Part shown: in pieces, positions 44,557-51,783 of the stretch | Layout: each line of letters opens with the position of its first letter | Numbering within the stretch: position 1 is the first letter of the stretch | Source: Alphaproteobacteria bacterium | GTDB taxonomy: Bacteria > Pseudomonadota > Alphaproteobacteria > DSM-16000 > Inquilinaceae | DNA: 55,041 nucleotides | Reading direction: 5' to 3' | NCBI GenBank assembly: GCA_009909005.1 | Contig: JAAAOG010000074.1 | Coordinates: 1-55,041 of the forward strand | Made by a program: the position numbers and the translations under genes | The notes under the pieces: generated by a model | What the model was told of the DNA's origin: nothing | The model's input: only the letters and a program-made list of their open reading frames with translations | Databases searched by the model: none

Positions 44557-46005
44557 GTGCAGGTTCCCGTGCCCGGCCTTCTCGACGCCTACAGCCATGA
44601 CGGCGCCTTTTGCGACATGATGGGCGGGCTTGAGCGCCTGCCCCATACCAGCTGGCTCGCCGCCCGGATCGACGGCATGGATCTCGACGATCTGCGCCGC
44701 CGGGCCGAGGCGGCCGAGCGCGAGCTGTTCCGCCTCGGGATCACCTTCACGGTGTATTCGGACCGGGAGGCGATCGACCGCATCCTGCCCTTCGACATCA
44801 TCCCGCGGCCGCTGTCAGCCGCCGACTGGGCCACGATCGAACGCGGCGTCGTCCAGCGGGTGGCGGCGCTCAACGCCTTTCTCGACGACGTCTATCACAC
44901 GCAGAAGGTGCTGGCCGACGGCGTCGTGCCGGCGGACCTGGTGCTCGGCAATGCCAATTACCGGCCGGAAATGGCCGGGTTCGAGCCGCCGCTGGCGGTC
45001 TACAGCCATGTCTGCGGCATCGACATCATCCGCGACGCCGACGGGCGCTTCCTGGTGCTGGAGGACAATGCCCGCACCCCCTCCGGCGTCTCCTATGTCG
45101 TCGAGAATCGCCGGCTGATGCTGCGCGCCTTCCCCGATTTGTTCGCCCAGGCGCATGTCCGCCCCGTCTCCGATTACGGCCTGCACCTGCGCACCGCGCT
45201 GATGGAGCTGGCGCCGGTCTGGATCCCGGATCCGCAGATCGTGCTGCTGACCCCGGGCGTCTACAATTCCGCTTTCTTCGAGCACGTCTTTCTTGCGCGC
45301 GAAATGGGCGTGCCGCTGGTCGAGGGCCGCGACCTGTTCGTCGACGAGACCGACACCGTCTATGTCCGGACGATCAAGGGCCCGGCCCGGGTCGACGTCA
45401 TCTATCGCCGGATCGACGACGATTTCCTCGACCCGGAGGCCTTCAATCCCGAGAGCCTGCTCGGCGTGCCGGGGCTGATGCGCGCCTATCTCAAGGGGCG
45501 GGTGGCGCTGGCCAATGCGCCGGGCACCGGCGTCGCCGACGACAAGGCGCTCTACGCCTATATGCCGCGGCTGATCCGCTATTACCTTGACCAGGACCCG
45601 ATCCTGGAGAATGTCGACACCCATCTCTGCCGCGAGCCGGCGGGACTCTCCTACACGCTGGCCAATCTGGAGAAGCTGGTGGTCAAGCCGGTCGGCGGGT
45701 CCGGCGGCTATGGGGTGACCGTCGGGCCGCTGGCCACCCGGGCCGAGATCGAGCGGGCCCGCGCCCTGATCGAGCGCGAGCCGGCGGCCTGGATCAGCCA
45801 GCCGATGATCTCCCTGTCCGTCTGCCCGACCCTGGTCGCCGACGGCATCGAGGCGCGGCGGGTCGATCTGCGGCCCTTCGCGGTGACCGGGCGCGAGACC
45901 TTCGTCCTGCCCGGCGGGCTCACCCGGGTGGCGCTGCAGCGCGGCTCGATCGTCGTCAACTCCTCCCAGGGCGGAGGGTCTAAGGATACCTGGGTCCTTG
46001 CTTAG
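44557..46005 (+). CDS. Circularly permuted ATP-grasp protein (COG2308)
   Basis: This is a 482-residue protein of the circularly permuted ATP-grasp type 2 family (DUF404/DUF407). Recognisable parts are RLGITFTVYSDREAIDRILP, FLDDVYHTQKVLADGVVPAD, GIDIIRDADGRFLVLEDNAR, VLLTPGVYNSAFFEHVFLA and EKLVVKPVGGSGGYG. Family comparison predicts an amide-bond-forming ligase acting on an unknown peptide. The start is uncertain: GTG codons at 44515, 44557 and 44569 are all in frame and none has a ribosome site. It is the first gene of a three-gene cassette; the alpha-E gene begins inside its last codons. Confidence 0.92.
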   Translation: MQVPVPGLLDAYSHDGAFCDMMGGLERLPHTSWLAARIDGMDLDDLRRRAEAAERELFRLGITFTVYSDREAIDRILPFDIIPRPLSAADWATIERGVVQRVAALNAFLDDVYHTQKVLADGVVPADLVLGNANYRPEMAGFEPPLAVYSHVCGIDIIRDADGRFLVLEDNARTPSGVSYVVENRRLMLRAFPDLFAQAHVRPVSDYGLHLRTALMELAPVWIPDPQIVLLTPGVYNSAFFEHVFLAREMGVPLVEGRDLFVDETDTVYVRTIKGPARVDVIYRRIDDDFLDPEAFNPESLLGVPGLMRAYLKGRVALANAPGTGVADDKALYAYMPRLIRYYLDQDPILENVDTHLCREPAGLSYTLANLEKLVVKPVGGSGGYGVTVGPLATRAEIERARALIEREPAAWISQPMISLSVCPTLVADGIEARRVDLRPFAVTGRETFVLPGGLTRVALQRGSIVVNSSQGGGSKDTWVLA

Positions 46006-46963
46006 CCTGCTCTCCCGCTATGCCGACGAAGCCTTCTGGCTCGGCCGCCATGTCGAACGCGCCGAGAATATGGCGCGACTGCTCGACGTCACGGGTGCCT
46101 TCGGCCGCGACCAGGAGGCCGCGGCCGGCGACAGCGCCGCCATCTGGCGCCAGGCCCTGGACGTTCAGGCCGACCTCGAGCGCTTCCAGGAGGAGGGCCG
46201 GACCCTGACGCCGGAGGAGGTGATCCGCTTCTACACCCTCGATGGCGAGAACCCGGGCTCGATCCGCGCCTGCATCGCCAGCGCCCGGCAGAATGCCCTG
46301 CAGCTGCGGCCGCTGCTGTCCGTCGAGGTGTGGGAGCAGCTGAACGGGCTCTACCAGGACCTGACCGCCCGGGCCCAGCGGGCACTGGCGCCGGGCGAGC
46401 TCTCCGCCTTCTGCAGCGAGATCAAGCTGGGCTGCCAGACCCATGCCGGCATCATCGAAGGGACCCTCTATCGCGATGAGGCCTGGTATGTGCTGCAGAT
46501 CGGCCGCATGCTGGAACGGGCGGACATGACCGCCCGGCTGATCGATCTCCGGGCGCCGCAGATCGCGCCGAAGGGCACCGTCTCCCGCGCGCCATTGGAC
46601 ATCAGCCAGTGGACCGGCCTGTTGCGCTCGGCCGCCGGCCTGCACGGCTACCGGCGGGTTCACGGCGCGGTCGTGACACCCGACCGGGTGGCCGGCTATC
46701 TGATCTTCGACCGTCATCACGCCCGATCCATCCGCACGGCGATCGAGACGGTGGACGGGCTGCTGCGCGAGCTGATCCGGGGCTACCAGCTGCCCTGGGA
46801 GGACGGCATCGCCGCGCCGCTGCACGAACTCTGCATCGACCTGCGCGAAGGCAATGTCACCACCGTCATCGCCGACGGCATGCGTGCCTTTCTTGATCGT
46901 ATACAGCAGCAGGTGATTGCCACATCCGACGGATTGCGCGATGCCTTCTTTGCGACCAGTTGA
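45998..46963 (+). CDS. Alpha-E domain protein (COG2307, DUF403)
   Basis: This is a 321-residue all-helical protein of the alpha-E family: LLSRYADEAFWLGRHVERAE, WYVLQIGRMLERADMTARL and FDRHHARSIRTAIETV. It always travels with circularly permuted ATP-grasp and transglutaminase-like genes, and its chemistry is unknown. The start is a TTG at 45998, eight bases before the end of the preceding gene, with AAGGA eleven bases upstream; no ATG or GTG fits. The overlap implies coupled translation. Confidence 0.92.
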   Translation: MLSLLSRYADEAFWLGRHVERAENMARLLDVTGAFGRDQEAAAGDSAAIWRQALDVQADLERFQEEGRTLTPEEVIRFYTLDGENPGSIRACIASARQNALQLRPLLSVEVWEQLNGLYQDLTARAQRALAPGELSAFCSEIKLGCQTHAGIIEGTLYRDEAWYVLQIGRMLERADMTARLIDLRAPQIAPKGTVSRAPLDISQWTGLLRSAAGLHGYRRVHGAVVTPDRVAGYLIFDRHHARSIRTAIETVDGLLRELIRGYQLPWEDGIAAPLHELCIDLREGNVTTVIADGMRAFLDRIQQQVIATSDGLRDAFFATS

Positions 46964-47053
46964 GGCGTCACAAGAGCCTGACATGCGCGGCTAGCGGCGA
47001 CGCCGGCGACAGCGCGGGGGCCCGGTTTTTTTTCCGGTGCGGAGCCAGCAGGC

Positions 47054-47941
47054 ATGACCGAACTCACGGTGCGGCACAGCACCCTCTACCGCTATCCCCG
47101 GGCCGTACGGTTCGGCGAGCACCGGCTGATGTTCCGGCCGCGCGACAGCCATGACCTGCGGCTGCTGTCGACAAGGCTGACAATCAGCCCGCCGGCCGAA
47201 GTGCGCTGGATCCACGACGTCTTCGGCAATTCCATCGCCGTGGCCTCATTCAAGGACAGCGCCGACGTGCTGAGCCTGGCGAGCGAAATCGTCGTCGAGA
47301 CCTATGCGCCGGAGGAGCCGACGTTCAAGCTGGAGCCCTGGGCCCGCACCATCCCGTTTTCCTATGCCAAGGACGAGATCCCCGACCTCGCCCGCACCAT
47401 CGAACGGCACTATCCCGACCCGGACGGGCTGGTCCAGGCCTGGGTGCGCACGGTCATCCGGGAGGCCGGGGCCGAGCACACCAACGAAATCCTCAATGCC
47501 GTCAACGGGGCGATCAAGGCGCGGTTCACCTACTCCACCCGGGTGGCGATGGGGGTGCAGACTCCGGTGGAGACGCTGGAGCTGGGTTCGGGCAGCTGTC
47601 GCGATTATGCGCTGCTGATGATGGAAGCCTGCCGCAATCTCGGACTCGCCGCCCGTTTCGTCACCGGCTATCTCTACGATCCGGCGCTGGACGGCGCCTC
47701 CGAATCGATGGTCGGCGCCGGGTCCACCCATGCCTGGGTGCAGGTCTATCTGCCGGGGGCCGGCTGGATCGAGTTCGATCCGACCAACGGCACTCGGGGC
47801 AGCAGCAACCTGATCCGGGTTGGGGTGGCGCGCGATCCGGCCCAGGCGATCCCGGTGCAGGGCAGCTATTTCGGCGACCCGGTCGAAGCCTTCATGGAAG
47901 TGGACGTGCGCGTCAGCTGCGCGATGGAAGCGGCAGCATAG
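47054..47941 (+). CDS. Transglutaminase-like cysteine protease-fold protein
   Basis: This is a 295-residue protein of COG1305. An N-terminal beta domain (MTELTVRHSTLYRYPRAVRF) precedes a transglutaminase core with the catalytic triad C182 (GSGSCRDYA), H226 (STHAWVQ) and D242 (EFDPTNG). There is no signal peptide, so it acts in the cytoplasm, probably as a peptidase or amidase on the product of the ATP-grasp protein (family inference). The ATG at 47054 follows GGAG. It lies 90 bp after the alpha-E gene. Confidence 0.94.
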   Translation: MTELTVRHSTLYRYPRAVRFGEHRLMFRPRDSHDLRLLSTRLTISPPAEVRWIHDVFGNSIAVASFKDSADVLSLASEIVVETYAPEEPTFKLEPWARTIPFSYAKDEIPDLARTIERHYPDPDGLVQAWVRTVIREAGAEHTNEILNAVNGAIKARFTYSTRVAMGVQTPVETLELGSGSCRDYALLMMEACRNLGLAARFVTGYLYDPALDGASESMVGAGSTHAWVQVYLPGAGWIEFDPTNGTRGSSNLIRVGVARDPAQAIPVQGSYFGDPVEAFMEVDVRVSCAMEAAA

Positions 47942-48070
47942 CCTGTCGAGGCGAGGCCCTCTGGCGCGGCATTATGCGGCGGTTAACCGACCTGCGGTAG
48001 GGTCGCGTCGGCGCGCGCCGGATCGCGGCTGCGCGACCGGTGTCGGATCGTCGTGAGGGACGTCCCTGCT

Positions 48071-48937
48071 ATGCTTGCCGCTGCCTTTCTGGGCCTTGCC
48101 TATTGTGCGCTGCCGACCCTGCTGTTCGGCCTGATCCGGCCCTATGCGGTGTCGATGGGCGTATGGCCGACGACGCGTGGCGGGGTTGTCGGCCTGGCGG
48201 CCATTCAGTGGCTTGTGGGAATGGTGGGGTTCGCCGCGGTCTATGAGGCCGCGAAATACGGCCAGGAGGTCACCACCCACAACATCGCCCTGATCATCGC
48301 CATCGTCAGCGGCATGTCGGCGGCCTACCGCCTGCGCAAAGGGCCCAGGTCGGAACGGGAACGGGAAGCAAACCGGTCCGGCAACCCGAAATGGCGGACC
48401 GCCGACAGGCACGGCACCGCCGCTTCACCGGGGCCGGCACGCGGATCGGCGGATGCGGCCGGACCGGCACCGGACGGCCCGGCCCCCTCGCCTTTGGACG
48501 GGCTCGCCCCGGAGGCCGGCGCGGATTTGCGGACGGCCATGGACAATGTCGCGAAGCTGCGCCGCTGGATAGGTGTGTTCGAGGGCCATGCGCTGCACGG
48601 CATCCTCCACCGCATTGCCGAGAATGCCGACACGACCATCCAGGAGGTGATCCGCGACCCCGGTGACTTTGCCCGGGTCCGTCGGGCGCTCGTGCACTAT
48701 CTGAGCCATGTGGTCGCCGTGCTGGACCATCTGGCGACGGTGCATATCGCGACGGGCCAGGAGGAGCTTCTCGACCGCGCGGCGGCGACGCTGGACCGGC
48801 TGATCCCGGTCTTCGAGGGCTTCCGCGACAGGGCATTCGAAGACGACGCCCTGCAGCTGGACGCCCGCCTGGAACTGCTCGATCGGGAGATTCTCGCCCA
48901 TGGCCCGCAGCCCGGACGGGCCGCCGCCGGCGGCTGA
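48071..48937 (+). CDS. XpaC-like membrane protein
   Basis: This is a 288-residue protein. Three hydrophobic helices in residues 1-85 (LAAAFLGLAYCALPTLLFGL, GGVVGLAAIQWLVGMVGF, NIALIIAIVSGMSAAY) are followed by a low-complexity linker (about 90-145) and a helical domain. That domain contains HGILHRIAENADTTIQEVIR, DPGDFARVRRALVHYLSH and VLDHLATVHIAT, resembling the XpaC (5-bromo-4-chloroindolyl phosphate hydrolysis) family. The start ATG at 48071 has AGGGA ten bases upstream; a GTG at 48053 is also in frame. XpaC partners with TelA in some genomes, but no telA is seen here. Confidence 0.78.
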   Translation: MLAAAFLGLAYCALPTLLFGLIRPYAVSMGVWPTTRGGVVGLAAIQWLVGMVGFAAVYEAAKYGQEVTTHNIALIIAIVSGMSAAYRLRKGPRSEREREANRSGNPKWRTADRHGTAASPGPARGSADAAGPAPDGPAPSPLDGLAPEAGADLRTAMDNVAKLRRWIGVFEGHALHGILHRIAENADTTIQEVIRDPGDFARVRRALVHYLSHVVAVLDHLATVHIATGQEELLDRAAATLDRLIPVFEGFRDRAFEDDALQLDARLELLDREILAHGPQPGRAAAGG

Positions 48938-48966
48938 GCCCGCCCGGATACTTGCCCCCAAGAGGA

Positions 48967-50088
48967 TCAGGGCGCGATCGGCATCTCCCGATAGGGGCGG
49001 CCGGGGCCCGCTTCCGTCTCAAGCCTTATGACCCGCGGCTCGCGCATGGCGTCGCCGAAGGCGATGCGCACCAACCGCGGTGCCATCCACAGGATCTGCG
49101 CCGGCAGGTCGCTGTTGCCGGAGACCTGGTGGCTGTTCAACCGGGCCTCGTCGTCATCGGTGCGGGTCCACCAGAGCAGCACGACCTGATTCTCCGCCGC
49201 GCCGAAGCGGATGGCGATGCCGCCGGGGTCGAAGGCCTCCTCGCCGCGGGGGCGGGGCGCAAAGAACACGTCCTGCGGCTCAAGGTCGAGGAAGTTGACC
49301 GGCGCCTCGTAGACGGCGAAGCGCGCTTCGCCGTGATAGACCTCGATCAGCCGGCCATTGTGCGGCGAGATGATGAAGCGCGGGTCGTCCGGTCCGGCTC
49401 CGGCTTCGAAGATGCGCAGACCCAGGAAGACCTCCAGATCAGGCAGCAGGGCCGTGACATCGCCCGGCGCGACGATGTCGCCGCCGGTCGTTTCGACAAT
49501 GCACTGCAGCTGCGAGTCGTCGCGGTCATTGGGTGTCCTGAGATCGACGGCGTGGATGGTCAGCCGCTCGCCGGCATCCTCAAGCGCCGCGGCTGCTTCG
49601 CACGGGTCGAGGTCGCAGCTCTCCACCCCGTCGGAGATCAGCACGAGCGTCGCCGGCCGGTCCCTGTAGCCGAGTTCTTCGGCGGCATGGCGCAGTGCAG
49701 CGGTCAGCGGGCTGCGGCCGAGCGGCCGCAGCGATTCGCCGGCGGAGGCAATGGTCTCCGGCTCGGCGCCCACCGGCACCACGGTGCCGACATCCTGGCA
49801 AGAGTCTTCTTCGCGGTGGCCATAGGCGACGAGGCCGATCGGCACGCCCGGGTTCCAGCCGCCCATCAGCGCGCGGATTACCTGGCGGGCGATAACGATC
49901 TTCGGCTCTCCGTCGATCTGCCCCCACATGCTGTTCGACGAGTCGACAACGACCATGACCCGCGGGTGTCCCACCGAGTCGCCGGCCGATCCTGAGTCCT
50001 GGGCGGCAGCCTGGCGGGACGGCCAGCACGGAAGGGTCAGGGCGGCCGCCAGGGCAAGGCCGATCCACCTGTGTCGCTGCGATCGCAT
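48967..50088 (-). CDS. Secreted von Willebrand factor A domain protein
   Basis: This is a 373-residue exported protein. A signal peptide (WIGLALAAALTLPCWPSRQA, cleavage near AAAQD) precedes a VWA domain with an intact MIDAS, D49-x-S51-x-S53 in VVVDSSNSMWG, and the later LVLISDGVESCD. Residues 230-373 form a beta-rich C-terminal domain. Cys pairs (SCQDVG, SCDLDPCEAA) suggest periplasmic disulfides. The ATG at 50088 follows AGGAGG by about 12 bases. Such proteins resemble the Ca-activated chloride-channel-like group; the ligand is unknown. It lies downstream of two small ORFs on the same strand. Confidence 0.9.
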   Translation of the reverse strand: MRSQRHRWIGLALAAALTLPCWPSRQAAAQDSGSAGDSVGHPRVMVVVDSSNSMWGQIDGEPKIVIARQVIRALMGGWNPGVPIGLVAYGHREEDSCQDVGTVVPVGAEPETIASAGESLRPLGRSPLTAALRHAAEELGYRDRPATLVLISDGVESCDLDPCEAAAALEDAGERLTIHAVDLRTPNDRDDSQLQCIVETTGGDIVAPGDVTALLPDLEVFLGLRIFEAGAGPDDPRFIISPHNGRLIEVYHGEARFAVYEAPVNFLDLEPQDVFFAPRPRGEEAFDPGGIAIRFGAAENQVVLLWWTRTDDDEARLNSHQVSGNSDLPAQILWMAPRLVRIAFGDAMREPRVIRLETEAGPGRPYREMPIAP

Positions 50089-50168
50089 GTTCCCGCTTAC
50101 CTCCTGGCGCCACCCGCCATGCCGCCCGCCTGTTGAGGCTCCTGGGTGACGCTGCCGCGTCCTCTCGT

Positions 50169-50330
50169 CTACAGAATGGAGATCACGGCGATGATGACAC
50201 CCCACAGGGCGGCACTGATCAGCACATGCAGCCGCGCCGCCCTGTCCCAGCTCAGCCGTCGCTCGGATCCCGCCTCCTCGGTCGGCGGGCTGGAGAGAGG
50301 AGGGGGCAGCGATCCGGTCCGGTCGGGCAT
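50169..50330 (-). CDS. Small single-helix membrane protein, coupled to upstream gene
   Basis: This is a 53-residue protein with a polar N-terminus (MPDRTGSLPPPLSSPPTEEA) and one C-terminal membrane helix (LHVLISAALWGVIIAVISIL). The ATG at 50330 shares its A with the TAA of the preceding 74-residue gene (TAATG), which supports real, coupled translation. Tail-anchored topology is expected. It is not recognised as a known family. Confidence 0.6.
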   Translation of the reverse strand: MPDRTGSLPPPLSSPPTEEAGSERRLSWDRAARLHVLISAALWGVIIAVISIL

Positions 50331-50554
50331 TACGGGTCCCAATGCGCATCTTCGGTCAAGGCGTGCGCCATGCGCTCCAGCGCCCGGCGTCCGGATTCGG
50401 TCCGCTGATATCCGCCGTCCCGCTGGGCCAGCCAGCCGGCGTCGATCAGCGTCTGCAGCACTGGGACCGAGGCCACCCGGTGCTCCGGCAGCGGCCGGGC
50501 GGCCCGGTCGAGAAGATTGACCACCATGGCTCTGACGAGATGCTCCTGGCCCAT
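50330..50554 (-). CDS. Small winged-helix-like protein
   Basis: This is a 74-residue soluble protein: MGQEHLVRAMVVNLLDRAAR, SVPVLQTLIDAGWLAQRDGG, then ESGRRALERMAHAL. The helix-helix-helix-strand pattern with GWLAQRDGGYQRTESGRRAL resembles a winged-helix regulator (the wing as in PadR or MarR proteins). The ATG at 50554 follows GGGAGGGG at good spacing. It overlaps the small membrane gene by one base. A regulatory role is inference. Confidence 0.7.
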   Translation of the reverse strand: MGQEHLVRAMVVNLLDRAARPLPEHRVASVPVLQTLIDAGWLAQRDGGYQRTESGRRALERMAHALTEDAHWDP

Positions 50555-50747
50555 CGCAGCCCCTCCCTGACATGGCGGCGGCCTGGGCCGACGCTCCATA
50601 TCCGGATATTGGCATAGGCGAGCCGAGAATATCAAGCAGTAGCGTGCCGGGCCAGATATACCCTAGGGGGCTTCGGGACCGCCAAAGGGCCGGGACAGGC
50701 GCGGGCGGCCGGCACCGCCCGCCGCCCGCATTCCGTCGTCCGCCGGT

Positions 50748-50816
50748 TCAGATCACGCCTTCGGTATGCAGGAACAGCAGCAGCAGGATGCCGACGACGA
50801 GCAGAATATCGAACAT
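50748..50816 (-). CDS. 22-residue single-helix membrane microprotein
   Basis: This is a very short frame encoding MFDILLVVGILLLLFLHTEG plus two residues. It is a near-perfect membrane helix with one Asp near the start and His-Thr-Glu at the exit. An AGGAGGG ribosome site lies seven bases before the ATG at 50816, among the best in the window, which argues that it is translated. It sits alone between a small winged-helix-like gene and a divergent VTT gene. No family is known to me. Confidence 0.5.
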   Translation of the reverse strand: MFDILLVVGILLLLFLHTEGVI

Positions 50817-51042
50817 GGGGAGCCCTCCTGGTTTCGCGGTCGGCCCGGATATAGCGGTGCCGGCGGCCGATTGCCATCGCGGCCTTTTCCCCGCCGCGCA
50901 TTCGCGCCACCATCCGCGGCGACTCGCCCCCGGGCCGGCCGGGGCAGGGGCCCGATCGCCGGCGTCCGCCCTATAGCCGGGAGTTGCCGCCATTCGCCTG
51001 ATCGCGCTTCCCGACTGGCTGAAACGCCCGCGCGACCTGGCG

Positions 51043-51600
51043 GTGCGTCTCAACCGCTCCCGGCACCGCATGACCTACATGTTCATCGCCTCCTTCATGG
51101 AGACGATCCTGGTGCCGCTGGCGATCGAGATCGTCATGGTGCCGTTCATGCTGGCCAATCGCGACCGCATCTGGATGATCGCCCATGTCACGCTGGCCGG
51201 GTGCCTGGCGGCGGCGGTGCTGGGCTATGGCGTCGGCTGGCTCGCCTTCGAGACGGTCGGCCGCTGGCTGATCGAGACGTTCGGCTATGCCGGGGCCTAT
51301 CGCGGATTCCAGGAGGATTTCCATCGCCACGGCTTCTGGGCGATCGTGCTGATCGGCATTTCGCCGCTGCCCTTTCCGTTGGCCATGCTGGCGGCGGGCT
51401 CGGCCGGTTACCCTTTCCTCTTCTATCTGGCTGCCTGCGCCCTGGCGCGCGGAATCCGCTATTACGGCCTGGCGGTCCTGGTGCTCCTCTTCGGCCCGGC
51501 CGTGCTACGGGTTCTGCGCAACCGTCGCTGGATGCAGGGGCTGACGGCCGGCACGGCAATCCTGGCTCTGATGCTGCTCGTCGCGCTCTGGCTGTGGTAA
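51043..51600 (+). CDS. VTT/YqaA-like membrane protein
   Basis: This is a 185-residue integral membrane protein of the VTT (SNARE-associated, DedA/YqaA) group. It has TYMFIASFMETILVPLAIEI, the loop LAFETVGRWLIETFGYAGAY, the family string HGFWAIVLIGISPLPFPLAM and a last helix at about 160-183. DedA-like proteins scramble or transport lipids. The start is uncertain: a GTG at 51043 and an ATG at 51070 both lack a ribosome site, and the coding-like frame continues upstream to the stop at 50974 without ATG, GTG or TTG. A TATAGC hexamer lies at 50972. Confidence 0.82.
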   Translation: MRLNRSRHRMTYMFIASFMETILVPLAIEIVMVPFMLANRDRIWMIAHVTLAGCLAAAVLGYGVGWLAFETVGRWLIETFGYAGAYRGFQEDFHRHGFWAIVLIGISPLPFPLAMLAAGSAGYPFLFYLAACALARGIRYYGLAVLVLLFGPAVLRVLRNRRWMQGLTAGTAILALMLLVALWLW

Positions 51601-51783
51601 CGGCGTCAAGTCTCGCAACCGTGATGTGTGCCCCATCGTCACGCCGGACATAAATCTTTATGTGCGCTTTAAGAAATAGGGCGTAGAGTAAGGAGTAGAG
51701 CCTTCGCTTGATACGTGGGCGCGCGGATGTATCCGGAAAGCCCGAAGTTGAATGTTTCCGCAGCCCTCGATGGTGGGGCTGAA

